NCBI GenBank assembly: GCA_029582265.1
Contig: CM055816.1
Span: forward strand, 1,640,992-1,704,991
Reading direction: 5' to 3'
DNA: 64,000 bases
From: Zoroaster sp. YZ-2022
Lineage: Eukaryota > Echinodermata > Asteroidea > Forcipulatida > Zoroasteridae
The notes below the pieces were generated by a model that was not told the origin of the DNA, ran no database searches, and worked only from the letters and a program-made list of their open reading frames with translations. Made by a program: the position numbers and the translations under genes. Positions 43,891 to 53,777 of the stretch are shown here, piece by piece (positions within the stretch are counted from its first letter, which is position 1; each line of letters opens with the position of its first letter).

Positions 43891-44470
43891 ATGGTCAAAA
43901 GAGGACGCGTGATGGTGACCGTGGTGCTGCTAGTCGTGGTGCCGGTGGTCGTGGCGTTGGTGGTCGTTGTGAATCTCCTGCCCCTGAAGCTGCAGATGTA
44001 ATAACAGCTGATGTCCACGATGTCCTCCCTCCCGTGGTGGTCGTCGCTGCTGGTCGGTGCTGCTCGTGGTAGAGGTCGTGTTATTGCTGCTCGTGGTCGG
44101 TAGGGGTGCTGTGGCCATGATGAGCCTGCCATTCACGGGGGACTAGCAGCAGCAGTTCTCCAGCAAGAGAAGAGGAGGTGCAGGCTGAAGCTGATTTGGA
44201 GGTTGAGGATGAGGCTGAGCCAGCTGCTTCACAGTCCAAGAGCACGAAGAGGAAGGCTAAATCAGCTACCAGGTGAAGGCTAATGATGACGAAGCTGATT
44301 GATGGATCGAAGGCGAGGAGTTTTGTGGAACCATCTCAATTCCAATTATAAGAATACCCAGATGAAAGCTGCCAGGTGGGAGGAGAAGGGACAGGAGTTG
44401 AGCTACACTGGAACCATTTGAAGGGCTGGTGGTCGCAGATGAGGGATATGTGGACAAAATTTGATCATAT
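43891..44470 (+). pseudogene. Broken Myb/SANT-like (MADF-like) DNA-binding protein gene of the transposon
   Basis: From an ATG at 43891 (context CAAGATGG, MVKRGR...) one frame gives an Arg/Gly-rich segment (RDGDRGAASRGAGGRG) and then an acidic/Pro stretch. Further on, around 44320-44465 and spread over several frames, the pieces NYKNTQMKAARWEEKGQEL and LKGWWSQMRDMWTKFDH appear. Regularly spaced Trp residues with 'WW..MR' are typical of the Myb/SANT or MADF-like domain of the second protein of PIF/Harbinger transposons, which helps carry the transposase to DNA. At least three frameshifts and several stops break the gene. Domain identity is inferred from residue pattern only. Long frames on the opposite strand here are low-complexity shadows. 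Confidence 0.55.
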
Positions 44471-44915
44471 TTATACTACATGTGTCATGCACGGATTGTT
44501 CGGAGAACGGTCGTGATTAGTGCGTGATAGACGGTAGATACACGGTAGTTATAAGTTTACGACGTTGTAAGGAACGGAGCGAACGGGGGAAGGTAAGGTG
44601 AAGTGCGTATCGGCTCTGTATCAGAACGCTATCCAATCGTTCGTGATCCGGTACTGGTACGCTGATATCAAACCTTGCCGTATCAGTAACGGCTTATAAA
44701 ACGGCAAAAGAGATCCAATACCGAGCTGATAGCGTGCAAGTAACGACCCGTTAACGTGCTCCACCAGGTGGCAATTTTGAACATGTTTAAAAAAATTCAG
44801 CAATTCCGCTGTCCTTATAACCCTGGACAGCCAGTGTCAATAACTTATCAGTAACGACAGAGAAACGACCACTTACCGATCACTCCTTATCAATACCGAT
44901 TCCATAAATCAGTAC

Positions 44916-44952
44916 GGTTTACGAACGTTCTTGCAATTCGGTTTCTTGTGAC
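44916..44952 (-). repeat. Right terminal inverted repeat of the Harbinger-like element
   Basis: 37 bp beginning GGTTTACGAACGTTCTTGC and ending TTCTTGTGAC, the exact inverted copy of 43398-43434. Confidence 0.95.
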
Positions 44953-44963
44953 AGGGCCTTTAA

Positions 44964-45255
44964 GGAACCAATCAAAACACGGAACTGGGGTGATAGGTCG
45001 TTTTCTGTCGTAGCCCAAGACTCTGGAATCATCTTCAACTAAACTCAAATCTTGTCATAGTATAACCAGATTGAAGTCGATGCTTAAAACTCATCTTATG
45101 TCACAACTCTTCAAAGATGATGTATATTTGTAATTGCATTGTAGGTACATGCTGCTCAGTTTTTTTTTTTTCCCTAATTTTTATTGTATATTGTTTGCAT
45201 GTTTTTTGTTTTGTTCTGAGCGCCCAGCATGGTGGATATGTGGCTTATAAATTCA
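44964..45255 (+). mobile_element. LINE ORF2 3'-end and 3' UTR fragment, right piece (CR1/L2-like)
   Basis: Directly after the TAA at 44961-44963 the LINE continues: EPIKTRNWGDRSFSVVA, one base out of frame, then RLWNHL, a stop, and KSMLKTHLMSQLFKD. 'GDRSFSVVA.RLWN' followed by 'FKS.LKTHL' is the characteristic end of ORF2 in CR1/L2-like LINEs. The 3' UTR ends with AGCGCCCAGCATGGTGG and CTTATAAATTCA, immediately followed by the (TTG)n tract. Frameshifts and stops show that the copy is dead. Assignment to a specific LINE clade is inference. Confidence 0.65.
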
Positions 45256-45399
45256 TTGTTGTTGTTGTTGTTGTTGTCAGTTGTTGTTGTTGCTGTTGTT
45301 GTTGTTGTTGTTGTTGTTGGGTTGTTGCTGTTGTTGTTGCTGTTGTTGTTGTTGTTGTTGTTGCTGTTGTTGTTGCTGTTGTTGTTGTTGTTGCTGTCA

Positions 45400-45466
<67 letters not shown>

Positions 45467-45601
45467 GGTTGCTTGCTGTTGTTGCTGTTGTTTGTTGTTG
45501 TTATTGTTGCTGTTGTTGTTGTTGTTTGTTGTTGTTGTTGTTTGCTGTTGTTGTTGTTGTTGTTATTGTTGTTGTTGTTGTTGTTGTTACAAGCGTTGCC
45601 A

Positions 45602-45632
<31 letters not shown>

Positions 45633-45634
45633 GC
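45256..45634 (+). repeat. (TTG)n microsatellite at the LINE tail
   Basis: About 380 bp of TTG/GTT triplets with interruptions (CTG, CAG, ATT and extra T). It follows the LINE 3' UTR directly, as the simple-repeat tails of CR1/L2-type LINEs do, so it is likely an expanded retrotransposon tail. Open frames through it read poly-Val, poly-Leu or poly-Cys and are artefacts of a stop-free triplet. Confidence 0.9.
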
Positions 45635-46100
45635 TATAGGTTATAGTCAACGTTCAGTGAAGTGATTGTAATGATTCTACAGACAAGAAAATGGTATGAC
45701 ACCAGAAATAATATAGCAAACAAAAACGACAAAGAAAGAAAACAAATAAGGATCAGACGAGTGATCGTTCGTCTTACTTGAATTGTTGGCACTTCTAAAT
45801 CTAAAAGCTATTCCATTAAATAAAACATTCAAATTAAATTTCAATACTATCAATGATGTAAAATTATGTTTACAACAACATACCAAATAAAAAGCAATAA
45901 TGTACGCGTAACTTATAAGACTATGTAAACAAAGTAAAGACAATAAATATGAAAGACTTTAATTTAATCCCCACCACTTATAATAGGCCTATACAAAGTG
46001 TATGTACGCATTAGAGTACAACAAGACAAACCAGGGAATTCATCCGCAAACTTAAATATAGTGATCTCAACATTGCTTATCACTGGAATAAAAAATCTGC
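45635..46100. other. Unannotated AT-rich spacer
   Basis: Runs between the LINE tail and the hAT-like element. Only short open frames without recognisable domains occur. I see no repeat structure, promoter or RNA gene. Confidence 0.6.
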
Positions 46101-46108
46101 CTATTGAT
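46101..46108 (+). repeat. Left target-site duplication of the hAT-like element
   Basis: CTATTGAT, repeated exactly at 48583-48590 just beyond the other end of the element. The 8-bp length fits the hAT superfamily. Confidence 0.88.
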
Positions 46109-48582
46109 CAGTGTTGGGAACAAAGGCTTTGGATCTCAAGGTCAAGGCCAAGGCGCTTAACCATCAAGGCAAAGGCTTAACCCTCAAACCAAAGGCCCTA
46201 GTATAAAATTAATAATAATATAAAATGTCACATCATAATGAATTTATAGTAAGAATACAAACTTCGTACAAATTTATGACTGAGTAGAAGTTCAGGTCTT
46301 CGTGGTTACCATTTAAATATAAACAAAAATGGTTTATTTCCATACTGATGCACATTTATTCAAACCGAGTATAACAAAAGCTGGGATTCAAGAACGGCTG
46401 TTTTAACCGATGTTACCTCGTTATTATGTAACATGGAATTAATTTTATTTTCTAGGCCATCATGGTTTAGAAATATTAGCATTACCTAAACAGACCAGAC
46501 TATATCACCCAGAATTTGTCAAAATCATGGACCAAAAATCCACTGAATGGCTTTTGAGATTACTTTCAGCACCTGTATCAAAGTTAAAATCCCAAAAAAT
46601 ATGGAGACATGCTAAAGTAATGGAATTTAAAACCGGACAAGGCCGCCGAAGACCCGAGGTTCTACCGTCCAATAAAGCCTACTGTGCATAATATTAATCG
46701 TATCCAACCCATTGTGGATCCTCAACCCCCACCTGAGCAGGCGCTTTCCGTACAGGACGCTGCAACAGACCGCAACCTTTCACAGAAGACAACTTCCAAA
46801 AGGTCTCAAGAACGGTGCTGTACTGGTCCGATCTATCAGCAGTATATGACACGGTATGGCATAAAGGTTCTTGCCTAAAACTACACAAAATCATAACAAT
46901 AATTTAGTAAACTTTCTCCATGACAATGATCACCTGCAGTTTTTACAATGACGAAGAAGAAACCAGTAAAAAAATGCCCCCTGAAAAACGGGATCAGGGC
47001 TCCAGTGCTCGCACCGATTTAATTCCAACATTTACACTGCTGACCTACCAACCACTGTCCTCAAATAAATATCTACGCAGATGACAAAGCACTCCCAACC
47101 TCTGCCAAAACTTTAACAAGCTTGAAACAACACTGGCACCGATATGGAATCCTTGCCGTTACTTCAAAACTGGAGACCTGACCATCACCAAAACCGTTTA
47201 GCAACTAGACTGGCTAACTACAAAATCAAAGTCGTTTGCAATGGCACAACCATCCCATGATGATTTCCCCTGTATCTTGGTGTTACTTTGGACAGATCTC
47301 TAACATACAAAAAAGCTATCTCACACAGCTCGCACAGAAAGCCAACACTCGCAACTGCCTATTAGACAACCAGCAGGCCTTTCCTGGGGCAGACTACAAC
47401 GTTCTTCGAATCTGCAATAGCTTTTAGTATACTCTGTTGCACAGTACTGTGCACCGGTGAAACAAAGGACCCACACCAGCAAGATTGACGTAGCCCTTAA
47501 CAAACACCATGCGCATCATCTCAGGATGTATCAGATCAACTACCACCAATACCTTCCAATCCGGAGTGGAATTGCTGTTATGAAGTGAGACGTCGCACCA
47601 ATACCTTGTTTGCGACGACGCCGCTGGGTGTGACTCCCATCGTTTACATCAACTGTTGACAAACACCAATCAAAAACCACCAACTGCGACCGCCATCAAG
47701 AAATCGTTACCATCGACAAGCCCACAAACCGTTAAGGAAATTAGCATTGGCACCCAAAGACTTGGGCACTAACCGTGGCGGAATATGTGGCAAGAATCAG
47801 AATCCAGGACGTGGATATTTAATCATTTGCCACTGTTGGGTCAAACTTAACAGACTAAGAAACCGGCCATGGCCGATTTGGATACAACATGCTCCGCATG
47901 GGACAACATGACAACGCTAAATGTACCTTGGTCATGATGACCAGACTGTACATCACATCGTTCATGACTGTATTATTTACAGATGTGATGGAAATTTAAC
48001 TGAACTCGACCTTTCTGTATTAAACTGGATCCATAACCTAACCTTGTCATGTTAATTTTGTATGAACCATACGATAAATAAATAAATAAAGCAGTCCACA
48101 GCACAGATCAGATGATGTTCTATCTACCCCATATAACTGTATGCAAGTTAAGTATAATTATATCTCCTGGGCCCCCACAAGTACAAGTATACAAACAATT
48201 ATTATAGCTTTGTTTTGGGGAAGCAAAAAAATGTACTATCATGGTAACAAAATGTGATGCTGTAAAGTGAAAGTGTGTCAACAGGAAATCTGGGTGTTTT
48301 CCTCCTCCATGGTAAAACATGATTAAATTAGATACTGCAGACTTTGCAGACGGCTTGACCCAAGTTGTATGTTTGTAGAAAGCAAAAATTTCAAACAAAT
48401 TTTACCTGAAAAATTAAAAATCGATGGGCCTTGACATGCCCCTAAAGTTGTAAAGGCTTTGACCTCAAGGCCAAAGGCCAAGGGCTTTGCCCTCGTTTTA
48501 CCAAGGTAAGGAAAGGCCCTAAAATCAAGCCATAAGGCAGCCTTTAAGGCCAAGGCTCAATCACAGGCACACTACATCACTG
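46109..48582 (+). mobile_element. Non-autonomous hAT-like transposon, interrupted by a LINE
   Basis: The left end is CAGTGTTGGGAACAAAGGC. The right end, read inward on the minus strand, is CAGTGATGTAGTGTGCC. Both fit the CAGTG..TG tips of hAT elements, and perfect 8-bp duplications of CTATTGAT flank them. Both subterminal regions (46120-46200 and 48440-48560) are packed with AAGGC and CAAGGCCAAGG motifs, as hAT transposase binding regions often are. Total length is 2,474 bp, but about 1.6 kb of this is an inserted LINE (46455-48090), leaving about 0.8 kb of hAT sequence with no transposase-like reading frame. It is therefore a MITE-sized element carrying a passenger. Confidence 0.82.
46455..48090 (+). 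pseudogene. Degenerate Jockey-like LINE (reverse transcriptase remnant)
   Basis: Protein traces appear in the correct order over several frames: YHPEFVKIM and IWRHAKVMEF (46503-46626), AEDPRFYRPI, the RT block DLSAVYDTVWHKG (46830-46868), the catalytic IYADD (47071-47085), a LGVTLDRSLTYKKA-like block near 47275, RIISG near 47515, a C-terminal DQTVHHIVHDCIIYRC near 47935, and then a tail of TAAA/AATA repeats (48074-48090). This order matches Jockey-like LINEs, where 'YDTVWHKG' is typical of the RT. Endonuclease and ORF1 are absent, so the copy is 5'-truncated. Numerous stops and frameshifts make it non-functional. Its left limit is approximate because no clear target duplication was found. Confidence 0.8.
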
Positions 48583-48590
48583 CTATTGAT
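48583..48590 (+). repeat. Right target-site duplication of the hAT-like element
   Basis: CTATTGAT, identical to 46101-46108. Confidence 0.88.
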
Positions 48591-48749
48591 GATTATAAAT
48601 CGTGGCTTTGTAAGATGAACAATAAAATAAGTGTAGCTCCGTAACTTAGCTTGTTCCTCTTGAACTTACAAGCAAATTTTGAACGAAGAAAAGCCAGTAA
48701 GTTATGTATGCCCAAATCATTTCTCTGTGCCAGGGACGAGCCCAGGGTA

Positions 48750-49897
48750 TCGGAAAAGGGGGACACACCAAAAAGGGTTTGAGGAGAAGTACACTGACAA
48801 GAAAAAGGGTGGAGATACACTGACAAGGGGAACACGACAAAAGGGGGGGGGGAGGTTCACTGACACAGGGAGGAACAAGGCAAAATGGGTGGAGAGGTAC
48901 ACTGACAAGGGAGGAACTAGGCAAAAGGGTTGGAGAGGTACACTGACAAGGGGAACACGGCAAAAGGGGTGGGAGGTACACTGACAAGGGGAACACGGCA
49001 AAAGGGTGGGGGACACTGGGACAAGGAGGTACGGCAAAAAGGGTGGGAGGGTTTTCACTGACAAAGGAGGAACAAGGCAAAAGGGGTGGAAAGGCACTGG
49101 ACAAGGGAACACGGCAAAAGGGTGGGAGGGTACACTGACAAGGGGAACACGGCGGGGGTTGGAGAGGCACACTGACAAGGGGAACACGGGCAAAGGGGTG
49201 GGGAGGTTCACTGACATGGGAGGAACAAGGCCAAAGGGGTGGGAGGCACACTGACAAAAGGAGGAACAAAAAGGGGTGGAGAGGCACACTGACAAGGGGA
49301 ACACGGCAAAGGGGTGGGGTACACTGACAAGGGGAAAACATGGCAAAGTGGGAAGGTACACTGACAAGGGGAACACGGCAAACGGGTTGGGGAGGTACAC
49401 TGACAAGGGGAACACGGCAAAAGGGGTGGGGAGGTACACTGACCAGGGAACACGGCAAAAGGGGTGGGGAGGTACACGGCAAAAGGGGTGGGGAGGTTCA
49501 CTGACAAGGGAGGAACAAGGCAAAAGGGGTTGAGAGGTACACTGACACGGGAGGAACAATGCAAAAGGGAGAGGGTACACTGACAAGGGAACACGGCAAA
49601 AGGGGGGAGGCACACTGACAAGGGAACACGGCAAAAGGGCTGGGAGGCACACTGACAAGGGGAACACGGCAAAGGTAGGGAGGTTCACACAAGGGGAACA
49701 CGACAAAAGGGGTTGGGAGGTACACTGGGACAAGGGGAACACGGCAAAGGGGTGGAGGTACACTGACAAGGGAGGAACACGGCAAAAGGGGTGGGGAGGC
49801 ACTGACAAAGGGGAACATGGCAAAAAGGTTGGGGAGGTACACTGACAAGGGGAACACGGCAAAAGGTGGAGAGGCACAAGACAAGGGGACACGAAAA
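48750..49897 (+). repeat. G-rich minisatellite, 39-bp unit
   Basis: About 29 units of a 39-bp repeat whose typical unit contains TACACTGACAAGGGGAACAC followed by GGCAAAAGGGGTGGGGAGG. Many units differ by 1-3 bp, and some have GGGAGGAACAAGGC instead. The plus strand is strongly G-rich with runs of 3-9 G, giving potential for G-quadruplexes. Because 39 is a multiple of three and the unit lacks stops, long frames open on both strands. The longest, on the minus strand (48717-49892), would encode a 13-residue Pro/Ser/Val/Cys repeat (FPLSVYLPTPFAV type). Three overlapping frames are open, so coding is unlikely. Confidence 0.93.
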
Positions 49898-50468
49898 AGC
49901 GTATGGCAAATGTACATGCATATGGACACGCCCTCTTGACACTCCTGAATTTGTCAATGGTTTGTGCAATAATACATCCATGTCTTATTTGTTTTATCTG
50001 ACAATATAAAGTTACACTAGTAAATTTAAGAATTATTGAACATAATTCTGGGTTATAATCATATAATCGTTGTTGATATGGTGTTATTTTAAATTGATAA
50101 AAACGTATTTATTTATCTACGAAGCACACCATTTGGTAACCCTCTTTGCTCAGGAAGCACAAATACAATCTGAATAGTTTTATAAGAACATGTAACTGTT
50201 AATTAATGAACACATTAAATAAATACAAATTACCGCTAATGTCACTACATATACAGTCAGTGGGGCGCACTTGAACTTCTCTAAAAGTCACATTTTGTAA
50301 ACTATTATGAAAAATATGTTTCTTAATATAAATGAGTTTATTAAATGTTGGAACATTTTTGGGCCAGTTTAGGATGAATTTTCTCCAAATTTGGGAAATT
50401 TTGAGAAAACTGTTAATCTAAAAACCACAAACGCGTTTTTTCAAACGTAACAAAATGTTTTTGGAGGA
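49898..50468. other. Unannotated AT-rich spacer
   Basis: No gene, RNA or transposon end was recognised. The stretch TTAAATGTTGGAACATTTTTGG near 50340 has a loosely similar counterpart near 51630 (TTAAATGTTGTGCATTTTTTTGG), suggesting an old dispersed repeat. Confidence 0.5.
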
Positions 50469-50671
50469 GTTTGTTTTACTATGAATGAAAATTATGATGG
50501 ATGATCGTATGAACCATCTCCCTGACTACAGTGGGGTTTTTTTTTACTATGAATGTAAATTATGTTGGATGATCGTATGAACCATCTCCCTGACCCACAG
50601 TGGGGTTTGTTTTACTATGAATGTAAATTATGTTGGATGATCGTATGGACCATCTCCCGACCCACAGTGGG
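50469..50671 (+). repeat. Three-copy tandem repeat, about 68 bp
   Basis: Units at 50469-50536, 50537-50605 and 50606-50671, each reading TTTTACTATGAATG, then GGATGATCGTATG and CCATCTCCC, and ending in CAGTGGG(G). The second and third are closer to each other (GTAAATTATGTTGG) than to the first. CCCAC-A-GTGGG at the end of units 2 and 3 is a short palindrome. The array leads straight into the hairpin at 50731. Confidence 0.9.
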
Positions 50672-50716
50672 AGTACATATACCCTGATCCCACAGGGATT
50701 AACGCATAGTCTCATA

Positions 50717-50757
50717 GTTCTCCTGAGGGACGATCAGAGCATACTGATCGAAACGTC
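50717..50757 (+). other. Hammerhead-like hairpin, possible Penelope-type relic
   Basis: CTCCTGAGGGA is followed by a perfect 7-bp stem (CGATCAG 50731-50737, loop AGCATA, CTGATCG 50744-50750) and then AAACGTC. The order CTGA, stem, GAAAC, GTC resembles the core of a type I or retro-hammerhead ribozyme (CTGATGA, stem II, GAAAC), as found in Penelope-like elements. The first core block here is altered and longer (CTGAGGGAC), so self-cleavage is doubtful. No reverse transcriptase was seen nearby. Confidence 0.35.
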
Positions 50758-53200
50758 GAATTGTAACCCCCAGTTCTTTTCAGAACTAATTATTACTCAA
50801 TTGAGATTCCACATGGTGTCACTGCAATTAGTCTTACTTATCATCCTCACCATGCAAAGCTACAAGTTTTACCTGCACATAGTCTTGTTCATGAAATTGT
50901 TAGAAAAGCTACGTCACAATAATTCATTAAGTGAAGCGGATATTATATTAAATAAAATAGTTAAGATTCAGTTTTCGATTGTTATGACAGATACTGGCCC
51001 TATTTGGTAAAACAGTAATTTTTTGAGATTTTGAGACAAAGCCATTCCCACTCAGGCGAGGGCGCTTTGATACAATTCTGAAACTCTCAACATCAGGAAA
51101 TTAATCGTTTGAAAGATACGCTTGTATGTTACAACCTAAAAATACAAAGTTTAGACTGTAATTTACAAAAATGGTGTATGTCACACCCATTGATTGGGAA
51201 AGCTGAAATAAGGTAAAGTGTTGTATCCCTGACATACACCACTGCAGCAAATTAATCAAAAACTTTTCAGTGATTAGATAAGTCAAAAACAGATAAATTC
51301 ATGATACCATATTCCAAAAATAAAACTTAAAACCCATTTTTCGCGAAATGGCCTTTTGAGATAATTATATCATTTTACCAAAATAAGGACGTACTTTTTT
51401 ATAATAATACTTTATGGGTGGAAGTAGGTTTGGAGTAAATTTGGAGATATCATCGAGTGAAACATATCTTACAATAAGGCAATGTTCATCGTCTCGAAAC
51501 CTCTTCATTTATAAAAATTGGCTATATAGAGAAGAAATCATAAAAGGGGAACGTCATCCATCATAGTTTTGAAACATTCGATTGTAGAATAAATTATGAA
51601 ATAATTCTCTTACAACATTTCAGAATATTTGTTAAATGTTGTGCATTTTTTTGGATTTTTTTTCTCGGAAATTGAAAATTTTGGGAGAAAGTATTTGAAC
51701 TTTTAAAAACATGGTAGTCTAAACGTAAACAAAGTGCTATATTGAAGTTTATTAAATGATATTAATGTTTGGGGGAGGGAGAAGGGAGGGGTCTAACGGA
51801 CCATCCATCTGGTTTAACAGTTAGGGTATACATAGCCTCACCAAGCATTTACGTCAGAGTTCACCGGCAATATTAGTGGACGAGGCGGGAAAACACATCC
51901 TGTACAATAAGCCAAAAGGGGGCAATTAATTGACATAAAAACTTCACACTTTCTTAAATTAAAATCTATAAGTTATCACTTAAGCAGCACCTGAACACGT
52001 AATGCAAATCAGGGGCGTTATGTATCAAGGATACTTTGGGGGTGAATCCTCAAATACGATCATTGCATATTTTGATAACGAATTTAAGATATAATTTACT
52101 ATGTACTCTTTGATTGTAAATCCATTTGATTTGACTAATCCTACTAAATGACAAGTCCAATACACATTATAGTGAATGGTATCATTTTGGAAAATGTGTA
52201 GTTTTATAACCAGTTAGGCTATATGCAGTACAGACGATAAGCAAAGATACGAGTTGAGACGGAGTTTACGGTTGATGATACGGTTTAATACATGTCGGAT
52301 GGTGGAGGCATTATGTACTCTCACTAAGAATTCACAAGGTACAATCTATGAACACTTTCTTATAAGATCATAACCCTAAAAGGACTTGTTTCATACCTTA
52401 TAAATGATACATTTTGAATAATTACACAATACAATAATATGTTTGGTTGGTTTGAGAAAGAGAGGCTGTCCTAAAAAATCCGATGTAGAGTGGTCATCCA
52501 TATTTGGACATACATACCCCTGACCAGAGCCTACACTGCTGAGGTCAAGCCACTACTTAGAATCTGGTGCTCACCAGTAAGGAATGTGCAAGGTGGCTGA
52601 AATAGCTTTTACCTTGGACTTACGTAACGCCCACTTATATTTTTATCAAATCTAGAAACACCAGAACTCTAATATAAATGTTACCAAGTTATACATCCGT
52701 GAAATTAATGTATTTTGCCTTATTGTAAGCGTGGTGATAGTATGCTACCCATTCCTAACTTCTTGTCTGAATTTAAGGACCATTTCGTCAGTGGTTTTTC
52801 AAAATGTTAGGATTTAGACATCAGATCAGCTTAAATAAATGGTTCGTTGTCACTGTAGAGAAGTCCAAATAAAAGCGTTTGAACTATATCTGTATAAGCT
52901 GTAAGACTAAATGATCCGTCAGAAGAAGAAAAAATAAATAGGTAGTCTGAAATAAGCTTTTTGGAACAGTGGGCCGTTGGACTTGTGTAATAACCTACAT
53001 GCAATAGTGTTTGACAAATTATATTTTATTTAGACAATTGTCAGACCATAACGGGCATGATCAAACTATCGACTATAAACACTATACAATTACCAATAAT
53101 TATAAGGCTTTGGGTCACATGTTTATCAGAGGGGTAGGGCGTGTTGTGGAGCGAACACGGAGGAACTTGTTTCTGACGTCAAATTCTTGACCAGAACCAT
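50758..53200. other. Unannotated AT-rich region
   Basis: An open frame on the plus strand (50630-51010) overlaps the repeat and hairpin and shows no recognisable domain. An 11-bp inverted repeat, GGTGTATGTCA at 51173-51183 and TGACATACACC at 51230-51240, is the clearest small structure. I see no splice-flanked exon of a known family, tRNA or transposon end in this 2.4 kb. Confidence 0.5.
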
Positions 53201-53777
53201 GTGCAGAAACATGACATTATTGTACAATGCCAAATGTAACTTACTCGTGAGTAGTAAACCTAGAAGAAACATGACATTTACAATGCCAAATGTAACTTAC
53301 TCGTGAGTAGTAAACTTGTGCAGAAACGTGACATTTACAATGCCAAATGTAACTTACTCGTGAGTAGTAAACTTGTGCAGAAACGTGACATTTACAATGT
53401 CAAATGTAACTTACTCGTGAGTAGTAAACTTGTGCAGAAACGTGACATTTACAATGCCAAATGTAACTCACTCGTGAGTAGTAAACTACTTGTGCAGAAA
53501 CGTGACATTTACAATGCCAAATGTAACTCACTCGTGACTAGTAAACTACTTGTGCAGAAACGTGACATTTACAATGCCAAATGTAACTCACTCGTGAGTA
53601 GTAAACTTGTGCAGAAACGTGACATTTACAATGTCAAATGTAACTTACTCGTGAGTAGTAAACTTGTGCAGAAACATGACATTTACAATACCAAATGGAA
53701 CTTACTCGTGAGTAGTAAACTTGTGCAGAAACGTGACATTTACAATGTCAAATGTAACTTACTCGTGAGTAGTAAAC
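53201..53777 (+). repeat. Minisatellite of ten 57-60-bp units
   Basis: Ten units contain TGTGCAGAAACGTGACATTT, then ACAATGCCAAATGTAAC and TTACTCGTGAGTAGTAAAC. Most are 57 bp, and some have an extra ACT (60 bp). The first two are the most divergent. The frame 53303-53782 is open through the array and would encode a 19-residue repeat (KLVQKRDIYNAKCNLLVSS), but both unit lengths are multiples of three, so openness is not evidence of coding. Each unit carries a short inverted repeat TACTC-GT-GAGTA and a perfect splice-donor-like GTGAGT. Confidence 0.92.

Larger units (their letters stand above)
43390..44960 (+). mobile_element. PIF/Harbinger-like DNA transposon inserted in a LINE
   Basis: A 1,571-bp element bounded by terminal inverted repeats: 37 bp at 43398-43434 are perfectly inverted at 44916-44952, with about 8 further imperfect bases at each tip. 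TAA lies directly outside both ends (43387-43389 and 44961-44963). Removing the element plus one TAA restores a plausible continuous LINE reading across the site (ICHPK then EPIKTRNW), so the ends and the 3-bp duplication are well supported. A TAA/TTA duplication and a Myb/SANT-like gene are both hallmarks of PIF/Harbinger. No DDE transposase was seen, so the copy is probably non-autonomous. Subterminal regions are rich in CCGTTCT and CGGTA motifs, possibly transposase binding sites. Confidence 0.8.

Noticed and set aside
43854..44136. Minus-strand frames rich in Thr/Ser over the transposon gene
   Set aside because: They are the antisense reading of the RG-rich and Val-rich region. The plus strand has the promoter, start context and domain traces.
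45117..45665. Long frames of poly-Val, poly-Leu and poly-Cys
   Set aside because: They are the three readings of the (TTG)n microsatellite and have no non-repeat coding sequence.
48717..49892. 391-codon frame on the minus strand as a Pro-rich repeat protein gene
   Set aside because: The repeat unit is 39 bp and stop-free, so several overlapping frames are open on both strands. Kept only as a repeat, with the coding possibility noted as a low-interest finding.
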